The notes beneath the pieces are model-generated. The model saw nothing but the letters and a program-made list of their open reading frames with translations. It had not been told where the DNA came from and made no database searches. A stretch of DNA of 56,713 nucleotides, taken from NCBI GenBank assembly GCA_903927465.1, contig CAIYMY010000175.1:1-56713 (forward strand). The letters are read 5' to 3'. The DNA is from an uncultured Rhodospirillales bacterium (GTDB lineage Bacteria; Pseudomonadota; Alphaproteobacteria; Acetobacterales; Acetobacteraceae). Position 1 is the stretch's first letter. Each line of letters starts with the position of its first letter. Both the position numbers and the translations under genes were made by a program. Of this stretch, positions 7,541-16,200 are shown in pieces.

Positions 7541-8967
7541 TGCCGCTGCCCTGGATCATGGTGTTCTTCCCCTGGGTGGGTGCGCTGGTCTTGCTGGCCT
7601 TGCCAAGACTTCGCGCCGCCGCGGCGGTGAATATCGGCTGCGCCGCCCTTTCCTTTCTGCTGGCCTTGGCGCTGTTCACCGTGCCGCATGGTGAACAGGG
7701 CTGGACGCGCATTGATGCGCTGAACCTGCCCTTTGTGCTGCTGGCGTCTTTTGTGGCTTTGACCACCGCCATTTTCTCGGCGGCCACGCTGGCGGCGGAG
7801 GAGTTCGATCACTGGCGCATCCGTGCCTATCACGGCGCTTTTCAGGTGTTTCTCGGCGCGCAATACCTCGCGCTGCTGTCGGATAATCTTGGCGTGCTTT
7901 GGGTGGCGATTGAAATCGCAACCCTCGCCACTGTGCTGATGGTGGCGGTGCATCGCACGCCGGCGGCGATGGAAGCGGCATGGAAATTCTTCATGCTCTG
8001 TGGCTTTGGCATTGCGCTGGCACTGTTCGGTACCATCTTGCTCTATTCCGCCGCGCAAGCATTGCTGGATGCGGAAAGCGGGCTTTCCTGGGCGGCACTG
8101 CGGCGCGTGGCCGCGCGGTGTGATGCGGATACGCTGAACCTCGCCTTCGTTTTTCTGCTGGTGGGCTATGGCACCAAGGCGGGCCTGGTGCCGCTGCATT
8201 CCTGGCTACCCGATGCGCATGCCGAAGGCCCTATTGCGATTTCCGCCGTGCTATCCGGGCTTTTGCTGAACGCTGCGATGCTGGCTGTGCTGCGCGCAAA
8301 AGCCATTGTCGGCGCGCATCCCGGCACCATTGCGGTCGGGCCTTTGCTCATGACGCTCGGGCTCGCTTCAGTGCTGCTGGCATCGCTGGCACTTTGGCGG
8401 CGGCGAGACGCGCGGCGCTTTTTTGGTTGGAGTTCCATTGAACATATGGGCATTGCCGCTTTTGCCTTTGGTGTTGGTGGCCCGGCGGCGACGCTTGCGG
8501 GCTTGCTGCATATGATGGGTCATTCACTGGTGAAAAGCGCGATTTTCTTCGGTATTGGGCGCGCCGTGCAGCAGAAGGGCAGCCAGAAACTCGCGGATAT
8601 TTCCGGGCTGGTCGCGAGTGATCCCTGGCTTGGCTGGGGGCTTGCCTTGGCGATTGGCGCCATTGCCGGGCTGCCGCCCTTTCTGCTTTTTGCTTCCGAA
8701 TATGCCGTACTGAATGCGGCTATGGCAGCGCAGCCTTGGCTTGCTGTGGCACTTGCGCTTGGGCTGGTGCTGGCGGTGACGGCGCTGATCCATACGCTGC
8801 AAGCGCTATGTTTTGGTGTGGCAACACCTGATGTGGCGCCTTCTGGCAGCGCGCTTGCGGTGCTTGTGCCGCTTTGGCTGCATTTGGCGGTGGCGTTGTT
8901 GCTGGGGCTCGCCATGCCCACGCTTTTCAGCGGTTTTCTCAAGGCGGCAGCGGGGATGGTCGGATGA
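7537..8967 (+). CDS. hyfF: HyfF-like ion-translocating membrane subunit
   Basis: The second antiporter-like subunit of the cluster (476 residues) has the NuoN/HyfF architecture of about 13-14 membrane helices. E126 (VAIEIATLATVL), K214 (GYGTKAGLVPLHSW) and K333 (HMMGHSLVKSAIFF) match the conserved ion-path residues. The neighbouring LPDAHAEGPIAISAVLSG loop is typical of this family. With HyfB it gives two antiporter modules in the predicted complex, fewer than the three plus NuoK of complex I. It overlaps hyfE and hyfG by ATGA on each side. Confidence 0.87.
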   Translation: MMPLPWIMVFFPWVGALVLLALPRLRAAAAVNIGCAALSFLLALALFTVPHGEQGWTRIDALNLPFVLLASFVALTTAIFSAATLAAEEFDHWRIRAYHGAFQVFLGAQYLALLSDNLGVLWVAIEIATLATVLMVAVHRTPAAMEAAWKFFMLCGFGIALALFGTILLYSAAQALLDAESGLSWAALRRVAARCDADTLNLAFVFLLVGYGTKAGLVPLHSWLPDAHAEGPIAISAVLSGLLLNAAMLAVLRAKAIVGAHPGTIAVGPLLMTLGLASVLLASLALWRRRDARRFFGWSSIEHMGIAAFAFGVGGPAATLAGLLHMMGHSLVKSAIFFGIGRAVQQKGSQKLADISGLVASDPWLGWGLALAIGAIAGLPPFLLFASEYAVLNAAMAAQPWLAVALALGLVLAVTALIHTLQALCFGVATPDVAPSGSALAVLVPLWLHLAVALLLGLAMPTLFSGFLKAAAGMVG

Positions 8968-10478
8968 TGGGGCCGGCTTCCAGCCTGATCCGCAGCGGCA
9001 ATCCGCAAGGGGCAAAACCTTATGAGCGGTTTTTGCTCTCCCCCACCGCCTGGGGACAATTGCCGGCGGCTTTGCAGCAGGAAACGGAATTGGCGCTGCT
9101 TGGGCTTTGGGCAGATGCGACGCAGGTGCATGCCTGCTTCCTGCATGAACCAAGCGCGGAAGCGGTGCTGGCTTCAACACCGGCGGCGGGGTGGAATTAC
9201 GCCGCGCTTTCCCCCGCGCGCCCCGGCGCGGTGCGCTTTGAACGCATGATTCTGGAATTATGGGGCCATCGCGCCGAGGGTGCTGTGGATTTGCGCCCAT
9301 GGCTGGATCACGGGCGCTGGAATCTGCGCCACCCGCTTGCTGCCAAACCCATCCCCTTTGCGGGAGAAGCCCCGCAGCCGGAATTCCTGCCGGTAGAAGG
9401 GGAGGGCATTCACCAAATCCCTGTTGGCCCCATTCACGCCGGCGTCATTGAACCCGGACATTTCCGCTTTTCTGTCCAGGGGGAAGTGGTGGTGCGGTTG
9501 GAACAGCGGCTTGGCTACACGCATAAGGGCACGCTTTCGCTCATGCTTGGCACGTCGCCCCGTGCGGCGGTGCGTTATGCGGCGCGGCTTTCCGGTGACA
9601 CAACGGTTGCGCATTCCTGGGCGTTTTCTGCGGCAGTGGAAGCAGCGCTTGGCGTGACGGCGCCACCGCGCGCGCTGCATTTGCGCGCGTTGATGCTGGA
9701 ATTAGAACGCATCCATAATCACCTGAATGATTGGGGTTTTGTCTGCAATGACGCGGCCTTCGCTTTCCCCCATGCGCGCTGCGGTTTTCTGCGCGAAGGC
9801 GTACTGCGCGCAGTCGCCGCCGCTTTCGGCCACCGGTTGATGATGGACCGCGTTCTGCCTGGTGGTGTCGCGCCCGATATCGCGCCGCGCGGGGCCGAGG
9901 CGATTCTAGCCGCGCTGGATGCGGTGGAAGCGGAAATCCCATCACTGATGCAGATTTATGAGGCGCATGCCAGCTTGCAGGATCGGGTGGTAACAACAGG
10001 ATATCTGCGCCCCGATTTGGCGCGCGCCTTCGCCGCGGGTGGGCATGTGGGCCGCGCTTCTGGCCGCGGTTTTGATGCGCGCCGCCTGCCGCAAAACCAA
10101 CCCTATCCAACGCTGCGTTTCGACGTGCCGTTGCTCGAAACGAGCGATGTAGACGCGCGGGTGCGGATTCGTGTGTTGGAACTCAGTCAATCCATCGCCC
10201 TTGTGCGGCAAATCCTGGCCAGCTTACCGGCGGGCGAAACGATGGCGCCTTTGCCGGTGCGCGCCGGCGAAGGTGTGGCAATGATTGAAGGCTTTCGCGG
10301 TGAATGCCTGCATTGGATCGCGCTTGATGATGGCGGGATCATCCGTGGTCTTTTCCCGCGCGATCCTTCCTGGCTGCAATGGCCACTGCTGGAGGCAGCG
10401 ATTGAAGACAATATCGTCGCCGATTTCCCGCTATGCAATAAATCCTTCAATTGTTCCTATAGCGGGGTGGATTTGTGA
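8964..10478 (+). CDS. hyfG: HyfG/NuoCD-like large subunit lacking NiFe-ligand cysteines
   Basis: This 504-residue protein fuses a NuoC-like N-terminal domain (about 1-140) to a NuoD/[NiFe]-hydrogenase large-subunit domain. In true group 4 hydrogenases, RxCGxC and a C-terminal DPCxxC bind the NiFe site. Here the first motif reads RLSGDTTVAH, with S210 and T213 at the cysteine positions. The C-terminus reads CNKSFNCSYSGVDL, with no DPCxxC and no cleavable extension. The subunit should therefore not hold nickel. That pattern fits energy-converting hydrogenase-related (Ehr) complexes, whose reaction is unknown. The start at 8964 overlaps hyfF; the frame extends further upstream, but that part is hyfF read out of frame. 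Confidence 0.85.
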   Translation: MMGPASSLIRSGNPQGAKPYERFLLSPTAWGQLPAALQQETELALLGLWADATQVHACFLHEPSAEAVLASTPAAGWNYAALSPARPGAVRFERMILELWGHRAEGAVDLRPWLDHGRWNLRHPLAAKPIPFAGEAPQPEFLPVEGEGIHQIPVGPIHAGVIEPGHFRFSVQGEVVVRLEQRLGYTHKGTLSLMLGTSPRAAVRYAARLSGDTTVAHSWAFSAAVEAALGVTAPPRALHLRALMLELERIHNHLNDWGFVCNDAAFAFPHARCGFLREGVLRAVAAAFGHRLMMDRVLPGGVAPDIAPRGAEAILAALDAVEAEIPSLMQIYEAHASLQDRVVTTGYLRPDLARAFAAGGHVGRASGRGFDARRLPQNQPYPTLRFDVPLLETSDVDARVRIRVLELSQSIALVRQILASLPAGETMAPLPVRAGEGVAMIEGFRGECLHWIALDDGGIIRGLFPRDPSWLQWPLLEAAIEDNIVADFPLCNKSFNCSYSGVDL

Positions 10479-11005
10479 TGCTGTGGCCGAAGCTCGCCCG
10501 CGCGCTTTTCGCAAAGCCCCTCACTGATAATGCGCCGCTGGTGCCGCGTGAGACCATTCAGGCTTTGGGCGAAAGGCTGGCCGCGACTAGCCGCGCGCGG
10601 CTTGGCCGTAGCCTTGCGATCCGTGAAGTGGATAGCGGTTCCTGCAATGGCTGTGAGCTGGAAGTGAATGCGCTGCAGAATGTTGCCTATGATCTGGAAC
10701 GCTTTGGGCTGCGCTTTGTCGCCTCCCCCAAGCATGCAGATGTGCTGCTGGTGACCGGCCCCGCATGTCTGAACATGCGCGAGGCATTGGAACGCGCGCT
10801 TGCCAGCACGCCGGAGCCACGCTGGGTGGTGGCGGCGGGCGATTGCGCCGTCGATGGTGGCGTCTTCAAGGGTTCCTATGCGGTGGAAAACGGCATTGCC
10901 GCCGTGCTGCCGGTGGATTTGCTGATCCCCGGCTGCCCGCCTACGCCCGCGCAATTGCTGGAAGGGCTGCTTTCCCTGCTGGAAACAGAAGCGGCAAAAA
11001 AATAG
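10475..11005 (+). CDS. hyfI: HyfI/NuoB-like small iron-sulfur subunit
   Basis: The 176-residue small subunit would carry the [4Fe-4S] cluster nearest the large subunit. Four cysteines are in the expected places: C57 and C60 (SGSCNGCELEVNA), C124 (GDCAVDGG) and C154 (IPGCPPTP). The CxxC spacing is the hydrogenase type rather than the adjacent CC of complex I NuoB. The cluster thus looks functional although the partner large subunit has lost its metal ligands. It is the last gene of the operon, starting at a GTGA overlap (an ATG three bases later is equally possible) and followed by a terminator hairpin. No HyfH/NuoI ferredoxin-like gene is present. Confidence 0.87.
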   Translation: MMLWPKLARALFAKPLTDNAPLVPRETIQALGERLAATSRARLGRSLAIREVDSGSCNGCELEVNALQNVAYDLERFGLRFVASPKHADVLLVTGPACLNMREALERALASTPEPRWVVAAGDCAVDGGVFKGSYAVENGIAAVLPVDLLIPGCPPTPAQLLEGLLSLLETEAAKK

Positions 11006-11032
11006 GGCCGGCTGGATTTAACCAGCCAGCCC
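11005..11032 (+). terminator. Hairpin closing the hyf operon
   Basis: GGGC-C-GGCTGG pairs with CCAGCC-A-GCCC around an ATTTAA loop, starting on the last base of the hyfI stop codon. The stem has 10 pairs with one mismatch. There is no T-run after it, so termination may need Rho. Confidence 0.55.
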
Positions 11033-11168
11033 AGAGGTACCGCCCGAAGACGGACCAGTTGCGGCGCGGCATGCCGGGAATGAGCCGCGCGACGAAGTGA
11101 GAATGCCAGCCCTCACCTCTCGCCCCCGTGAGCTGCAGCTTAATTTTTATCAAGAATGTTAGGGGCCT

Positions 11169-11594
11169 TCAGATCAGGCAAAGCTCAGCCAAATCGCGCC
11201 GCAGCTTGGGCGGCAGGGCTTCCAGGCCGCGGGTTGGCGGGCGGGCCTGGTTCACATCCGCCGGCGCTTCCTCCGGCTTCAAATAGCGCCAGCCCTGGAA
11301 GGGCTTCATCTGGCGGGCTTCCACCGCCACCAGCTCAGGATCCAGCAACAGGGCCGCGCAGGGGGTTTTGTCGTCCCATTCTTCCTCGCGGATTTCCAGG
11401 ATGCGCTGGCGCACGCGGATAAAGCCGCCAATCACCCAATAGATCGAACCACCATTGCAGAGTTCCTCCACGCGCTTGGGGAACATGCGCGTCCAGGCGC
11501 GCAAGGGCGGGTCTTCCTTCAGGCGGAGCGCCTGCAACGCCGTCAGCGCCGCGACATCCTTGGGACCGACCGAGATTTTGATGAGGTTCAACAC
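11169..11594 (-). CDS. DUF1489 family protein
   Basis: The 141-residue protein fits DUF1489, an alphaproteobacterial family of unknown function. Typical stretches are LIKISVGPKDVAALTALQ, RMFPKRVEELCNGGSIYWVI and GFIRVRQRILEI. No signal peptide, membrane helix or catalytic motif is evident. It lies just upstream of purD on the other side of a 41-base gap: purD ends at 12907 and is read in the same direction, so DUF1489 follows purD and may be co-transcribed with it. Confidence 0.8.
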   Translation of the reverse strand: MLNLIKISVGPKDVAALTALQALRLKEDPPLRAWTRMFPKRVEELCNGGSIYWVIGGFIRVRQRILEIREEEWDDKTPCAALLLDPELVAVEARQMKPFQGWRYLKPEEAPADVNQARPPTRGLEALPPKLRRDLAELCLI

Positions 11595-11635
11595 AGGGCT
11601 TCAATGGCCGGAAGCGCCCCGAGTCGGCAAGTGCC

Positions 11636-12907
11636 TTATGTCAAAGCGCGCCAGCCAATATCCCGCCGGCAAAACCCGCCCGGCCAATCGAGCAGGTCCA
11701 CGGCGGCATAGGCGGCATCGCGTGCTTCGCGCAAAGTCTTGCCGGTGGCCGAGATACCCAGCACGCGGCCGCCGGTAGCAATCAAGGCGCCATCATCGCG
11801 CCGCGCCGTGCCGGCATGGAAAACCTGCACGCCCGGCACCTGCCCGGCCAATTCCAGACCGCGGATTTCGCTGCCCTTGGTATAGCTGCCCGGATAGCCA
11901 CGCGCGGCCATGACCACCAGTATGGCGTGCAGCGCTTCCCAGCGAAGGTCAAAGCGCGCCAATTCGCCATCACAAGCGGCGAGCAAGGCCGGCAGCAAAT
12001 CGGATTTCAAGCGCAGCATCAGTACCTGACATTCGGGGTCACCAAAGCGCACATTGAATTCGATCAGCTTTGGGCCTGCCGCGGTAATCATCAGCCCGGC
12101 GAAAAGCACGCCTTTGAAGGGCGCACCGCGCCGCGCCATTTCGGCCAGTACCGGGCGGATGATGCGCGCCATGACATCCTGCTGAAGTGCCTCAGTGAAA
12201 ATCGGCGGTGGCGAGTAAGCACCCATGCCGCCAGTATTGGGGCCGGTATCGCCATCCCCCACCCGCTTATGGTCCTGCGCGGCACCCAGCGGCAAAGCGG
12301 TGGCGCCATCACACAGCGCGAAGAAACTGATTTCCTCACCCACCAGGCATTCCTCGATGACTACGGAAGCCCCCGCCGCGCCATGGATGCGGTCTTCCAT
12401 GATATGGGCAATGGCGGCTTCAGCTTCGGTGATAGTCGCGGCCACCACCACACCCTTGCCGGCGGCGAGCCCATCCGCCTTCACCACAATCGGCGCGCCC
12501 TTTTCACGAATATAGGCGCGCGCGGCGGCGGCATCGGTGAAGCGCGCCCAGGCGGCCGTGGGCGCGCCGGCGGTATCCGCCACTTCCTTGGTGAAGGTTT
12601 TGCTGCCTTCCAATCGTGCAGCAGCGGCAGAGGGGCCAAAGCATTTCAGGCCCGCAGCGGCGCAGGCATCCGCAAGGCCGAGCGTGAGTGGCGCTTCCGG
12701 CCCGACCACCACCAGATCAATGGCCTTGTCCTTGGCGAAGGAAAGCAGGCTGGGAATATCCTCGGCACCAATCGCGATACATTCCGCCATTTCGGCAATG
12801 CCGGCATTGCCTGGCGCGCAGAACAGCTTGGTCAGCAGCGGCGATGCCGCCAATGCCCAGCAGAGCGCGTGTTCGCGGCCACCGCCACCCACCACCAGAA
12901 CGCGCAT
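11636..12907 (-). CDS. purD: Phosphoribosylamine-glycine ligase
   Basis: PurD (423 residues) joins glycine to 5-phosphoribosylamine with ATP, the second step of purine synthesis. The N-terminal Rossmann segment is [19 protein letters not shown]. The ATP-grasp core includes [16 protein letters not shown] and the metal-binding end [13 protein letters not shown]. Length and domain order match the family. It is read from the same strand as phoB, 67 bases downstream, but has no obvious functional link to phosphate sensing. Confidence 0.95.
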   Translation of the reverse strand: MRVLVVGGGGREHALCWALAASPLLTKLFCAPGNAGIAEMAECIAIGAEDIPSLLSFAKDKAIDLVVVGPEAPLTLGLADACAAAGLKCFGPSAAAARLEGSKTFTKEVADTAGAPTAAWARFTDAAAARAYIREKGAPIVVKADGLAAGKGVVVAATITEAEAAIAHIMEDRIHGAAGASVVIEECLVGEEISFFALCDGATALPLGAAQDHKRVGDGDTGPNTGGMGAYSPPPIFTEALQQDVMARIIRPVLAEMARRGAPFKGVLFAGLMITAAGPKLIEFNVRFGDPECQVLMLRLKSDLLPALLAACDGELARFDLRWEALHAILVVMAARGYPGSYTKGSEIRGLELAGQVPGVQVFHAGTARRDDGALIATGGRVLGISATGKTLREARDAAYAAVDLLDWPGGFCRRDIGWRALT

Positions 12908-12974
12908 CTCACCCCCCGCAGCCAGTTTGAAAAGCGGTGATTACGCTTTGCGTTGCTTGGCGCCAAGGTGGGTT

Positions 12975-13709
12975 TCAGCCGAGCCGGTTCGGGTCCGAAT
13001 CCAGCGCGTAGCCGGCGGAACGCACGGTGCGGATCAGATCAACCTCATGATCCTGATTGATCGCCTTGCGCAGCCGGCGGATATGCACATCCACGGTGCG
13101 CGGTTCCACATGGATATCGCGGCCCCAAACTGCATCCAGCAATTGTTCGCGCGCAAAAACGCGGCCCGGGTGTTGAAGGAAGAATTCAAGCAGCCGGTAT
13201 TCTGTCGGGCCCAAATGCAACGGCCGCCCGTCGCGCGTCACGCGATGTGCATCCTGATCCATGGCGACATCAGCGTAAGCCAGCGTGCCCTTGGAAGCCA
13301 CGCGACCAGACCGACGCAGCAAGGCGCGGATGCGCGCAATCACATGCTCCATCGCGAAGGGCTTGGCGATGTAATCATCCGCGCCGATATCAAGCGCGCG
13401 CACCGCATCCTGGTCTTCCGTGCGGGCGGTCACCATGATGATGGGCAAATCGCGCGTTTCCGCGCGGCGGCGGAGCTGGCGGCAGACTTCAATGCCCGAT
13501 AGCGATGGCAGCATCCAATCCAGCAACATGACATCAGGCCGCGCTTCGGCCACACGCAGCAGCGCTTCCTGGCCATCTGCGGCTTCATCCACGCGGAAAC
13601 CCTGTTTTTCCAGATTGTAGCGCAACAGTGTCAGAAGGGGTGCCTCATCTTCCACGATCAGAACCGTGGGCTTGGCGAGGCTGCTGTAGTTTTCTGCCAT
13701 CATGTTCAT
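12975..13709 (-). CDS. phoB: Phosphate regulon response regulator PhoB
   Basis: The 244-residue OmpR/PhoB-type response regulator has a receiver domain with acidic pocket VEDEAPLL, phospho-acceptor Asp in DVMLLDWMLPS and switch Lys in DYIAKPFAMEHV. A winged-helix domain follows, with VWGRDIHVEPRTVDVHIRRL. It begins two bases after the phoU stop and closes the pst operon. PhoB binds Pho boxes such as the one found upstream of pstS. The partner kinase gene phoR is not in this window, so it must lie elsewhere. Confidence 0.95.
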   Translation of the reverse strand: MNMMAENYSSLAKPTVLIVEDEAPLLTLLRYNLEKQGFRVDEAADGQEALLRVAEARPDVMLLDWMLPSLSGIEVCRQLRRRAETRDLPIIMVTARTEDQDAVRALDIGADDYIAKPFAMEHVIARIRALLRRSGRVASKGTLAYADVAMDQDAHRVTRDGRPLHLGPTEYRLLEFFLQHPGRVFAREQLLDAVWGRDIHVEPRTVDVHIRRLRKAINQDHEVDLIRTVRSAGYALDSDPNRLG

Positions 13710-13711
13710 GC

Positions 13712-14428
13712 CTATTCGCCTGGTACGCGGACGACCGCGAATGCAGAGTTATCGCCTTTTGGTCGATCTTCCGGCAGGGTTTCACCGCGTACGGCGAAAT
13801 GAATACGCTCTGCGATGTTTGTAGTGTGATCGCCAATGCGTTCCAGATTCTTGGCGATGAACAGCATATGGGTCGCGGCGGTGATATTGCGCGGGTCTTC
13901 CATCATATGCGTCAGCATTTCGCGGAAAATGCCGTTGTAGATTTCATCCACCGGTTCATCCGCGCCCCAGACGCGTTCCGCCGCATCGGCATCGCTGTGC
14001 ACCAGCGAATCCATGGCGGCCTTCAGGTTTTCCTGTACCAAATGCGCCATGCGTTCAAAGCCATTCATGCTGCCAAGCGCGGGTAAGGACGCAAGAACGA
14101 TGGACCGCTTGGCCGCATTGGCTGAGTAATCGCCGATGCGTTCCAGATCATTCGAAACCTTCATGCAGGCGATGATCAGGCGCAAATCCGCGGCCATGGG
14201 CTGCCGCAGCGCCAGCAGGCGCACGCAAAAGGCTTCTACTTCACGTTCAAGCTGGTCAATCTGCACATCGCGCTGCACCACTTCGCCGGCCAAATCACTA
14301 TCCCGGCGCACCAAGGCGCGGGTGGCATCGGCCACCTGGCGTTCCACCAGCCCGCCCATGCGCGCGATCATGTCGCGCAGCTTGCGCAAATCCTCATCAT
14401 AGCTGCGGACAATATGTTCTGTTGGCAT
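13712..14428 (-). CDS. phoU: Phosphate signalling protein PhoU
   Basis: PhoU (238 residues) is a duplicated three-helix-bundle metal-binding protein that links the Pst transporter to the PhoR kinase and keeps the regulon off when phosphate is plentiful. The two repeats contain LEREVEAFCVRLLALRQPM plus SNDLERIGDYSANAAKR, and the later KNLERIGDHTTNIAERIHF. The start at 14428 (MPTEHIVRSYDEDLRKLR) is preferred because an AGGAG site lies 7 bases upstream. The frame is open for 34 more codons, but these do not resemble PhoU. Confidence 0.94.
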   Translation of the reverse strand: MPTEHIVRSYDEDLRKLRDMIARMGGLVERQVADATRALVRRDSDLAGEVVQRDVQIDQLEREVEAFCVRLLALRQPMAADLRLIIACMKVSNDLERIGDYSANAAKRSIVLASLPALGSMNGFERMAHLVQENLKAAMDSLVHSDADAAERVWGADEPVDEIYNGIFREMLTHMMEDPRNITAATHMLFIAKNLERIGDHTTNIAERIHFAVRGETLPEDRPKGDNSAFAVVRVPGE

Positions 14429-14447
14429 GTGTATGCTCCTGTCTGGC

Positions 14448-15287
14448 TCAGCCAAACCGACCGGTGATGTATTCTTGCGTCTTTGGGTGCTTGGGCGCGG
14501 TGAACAACTGCGCCGCCGGCGCCACTTCAATCAGCTCACCCAGATAGAAAAACGCGACCTGATCCGCGCAACGCGCGGCCTGCTGCATGTTGTGCGTGAC
14601 AATGGCAATGGTGAAGTCGCGCTTCAATTCGTCAATCAGCTCCTCGATCTTCAAGGTGCTGATGGGGTCAAGGGCTGAAGTTGGTTCATCAAACAGGATC
14701 ACCTCAGGCCGTACGGCGATGGTACGCGCGATGCAAAGCCGTTGCTGCTGCCCACCGGAAAGCCCAAGCGCAGATTTATCCAGCCGGTCCTTAACTTCAT
14801 TCCAAAGTGCCGCACGCGTCAACGCCCATTCAATCCGCTCACCCATTTCGGATTTGGAGAGCTTTTCATGAAGTTTAATGCCGAAGGCAATGTTATCATA
14901 AATTGTCATCGGGAAGGGCGTTGGTTTTTGAAAGACCATGCCGACCTTGGCGCGGAGTTCATTTACACCCACCGCATCCGAGATGATGTTCTGTCCGTCC
15001 AGAAGTACTTCACCGGTGGCGCGCTGGCCGGGGTAAAGGCTGTACATCCGGTTCAAAATGCGCAGCAAGGTGGATTTGCCGCAGCCGGATGGCCCAATCA
15101 TGCCGGTAACCTGGCGGTCCGGCAGATCAAGATTGATGCCCTTCAGCGCGCGGTTATCGCCATAGAAGAAATCCAGGTTGCGAATGGCAACACGCGCATC
15201 ATTCAGCGCGGCTTCAGAACGTGCCTGCATCCCGCCGAAGCTTTTCGATCCGGTGGGCTGATTTTGCGTTTCGGTGGAAAGGCTCAT
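14448..15287 (-). CDS. pstB: Phosphate ABC transporter ATPase PstB
   Basis: This ATP-binding subunit of the high-affinity phosphate importer is 279 residues long. It shows Walker [10 protein letters not shown], the ABC signature LSGGQQQR, Walker [13 protein letters not shown] and the switch histidine in [10 protein letters not shown]. Residues 20-30 carry a short N-terminal tail common in alphaproteobacterial PstB. The ATG at 15287 is chosen because GGAAGGAC lies upstream and the preceding in-frame codons belong to the end of pstA. Its position between pstA and phoU is the standard order. Confidence 0.95.
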   Translation of the reverse strand: MSLSTETQNQPTGSKSFGGMQARSEAALNDARVAIRNLDFFYGDNRALKGINLDLPDRQVTGMIGPSGCGKSTLLRILNRMYSLYPGQRATGEVLLDGQNIISDAVGVNELRAKVGMVFQKPTPFPMTIYDNIAFGIKLHEKLSKSEMGERIEWALTRAALWNEVKDRLDKSALGLSGGQQQRLCIARTIAVRPEVILFDEPTSALDPISTLKIEELIDELKRDFTIAIVTHNMQQAARCADQVAFFYLGELIEVAPAAQLFTAPKHPKTQEYITGRFG

Positions 15288-15303
15288 GGTTCCGTCCTTC
15301 CGG

Positions 15304-16197
15304 TCATGTGCGGCTGCGCAACAGGGTGCGCGCAAGGATGTTAAGGCTAAGAACGCCAAGGGTGATCAAAAGCGCACCAGCCCAGGCCAGCGCGATCCAA
15401 TCTTCAAAAGGTGAGCCGGCGAAGGAATAGATCGTCACCGGCAGGCTCGACATCGGCTTTGAGAGATCCGTGGACCAAGCATTATTGCCGAGTGAGGTGA
15501 AAAGTAATGGCGCGGTTTCGCCCGCCACACGCGCCACGGCCAGCAGAATGCCAGTCATGATGCCGGCGATGGCGGAACGCCAACAGACCAGCACGATCAT
15601 TTTCCACTTCGGAGCGCCAAGGCCCACCACCGCTTCACGCAGCGTATTCGGGATGAGTTGCAGCATGTCTTCCGTGGTGCGCACCACGATGGGGATCACG
15701 ATGATGGCAAGCGCGGCAATACCGGCCCAGCCGGAAAACCCACCGAAGGGCAGCACCAGGATCTGATAGACAAAAAGCCCTATCAGGATGGAAGGCGCGG
15801 AGAGCAGAATGTCTGAGACAAACCGCACAGCATTACCCAGCCAGGAATCCTTGGCGTATTCGGCCAGGTAAGTACCAACCAGCATGCCGATTGGCGTGCC
15901 AATGGCAGTGCCGATAACGGATTGGATAAGGCTGCCTACAATGGCATTCAGCAGCCCACCCTCAGAACCGGGGGGCGCGGTGATGTGCGTGAAGACCCGC
16001 AGCGAAAGGGCGTCAAAGCCGCGATAGAAAAGCGTGATCAGAATTGAAGCCAGCAACACAAGGCCAATCACCGTGGCCGCGATGCAAAGCGTGCGAATGA
16101 TGATATCTGCCCGCTTGCGGGAGGCACCAAGCCGCGCCGCCATGGCGGCATCCTTGCGCGGGCCGGGATGGGGCATGGAAGAAAGCGAAAGCGACAT
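15304..16197 (-). CDS. pstA: Phosphate ABC transporter permease PstA
   Basis: This 297-residue inner-membrane permease has about six helices and the binding-protein-dependent transport domain. The EAA-like loop that contacts PstB is visible as [21 protein letters not shown]-type sequence around residues 190-210. It forms a heterodimer with PstC. The gene begins three bases after pstC ends, so translation of the two is probably coupled. Confidence 0.94.
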   Translation of the reverse strand: MSLSLSSMPHPGPRKDAAMAARLGASRKRADIIIRTLCIAATVIGLVLLASILITLFYRGFDALSLRVFTHITAPPGSEGGLLNAIVGSLIQSVIGTAIGTPIGMLVGTYLAEYAKDSWLGNAVRFVSDILLSAPSILIGLFVYQILVLPFGGFSGWAGIAALAIIVIPIVVRTTEDMLQLIPNTLREAVVGLGAPKWKMIVLVCWRSAIAGIMTGILLAVARVAGETAPLLFTSLGNNAWSTDLSKPMSSLPVTIYSFAGSPFEDWIALAWAGALLITLGVLSLNILARTLLRSRT

Positions 16198-16200
16198 GGT

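Noticed and set aside
7102-8199. Long open frame on the minus strand opposite hyfE/hyfF (365 codons)
   Set aside because: It is a high-GC shadow of real genes; the translation is low-complexity and rich in Gln/His/Arg with no family features.
3898-11005. A functional H2-evolving hydrogenase 4/formate hydrogenlyase
   Set aside because: The large subunit lacks both NiFe-binding cysteine pairs, there is no C-terminal maturation extension, and no hyp or formate dehydrogenase genes are nearby.
11816-12940. Plus-strand frame opposite purD (374 codons)
   Set aside because: Translation is Gly/Arg/His-rich without domain similarity; purD on the other strand is certain.
12956-12967. Perfect 12-base palindrome CTTGGCGCCAAG between purD and phoB
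   Set aside because: Short, without loop or neighbouring regulatory signal; expected occasionally in GC-rich DNA.
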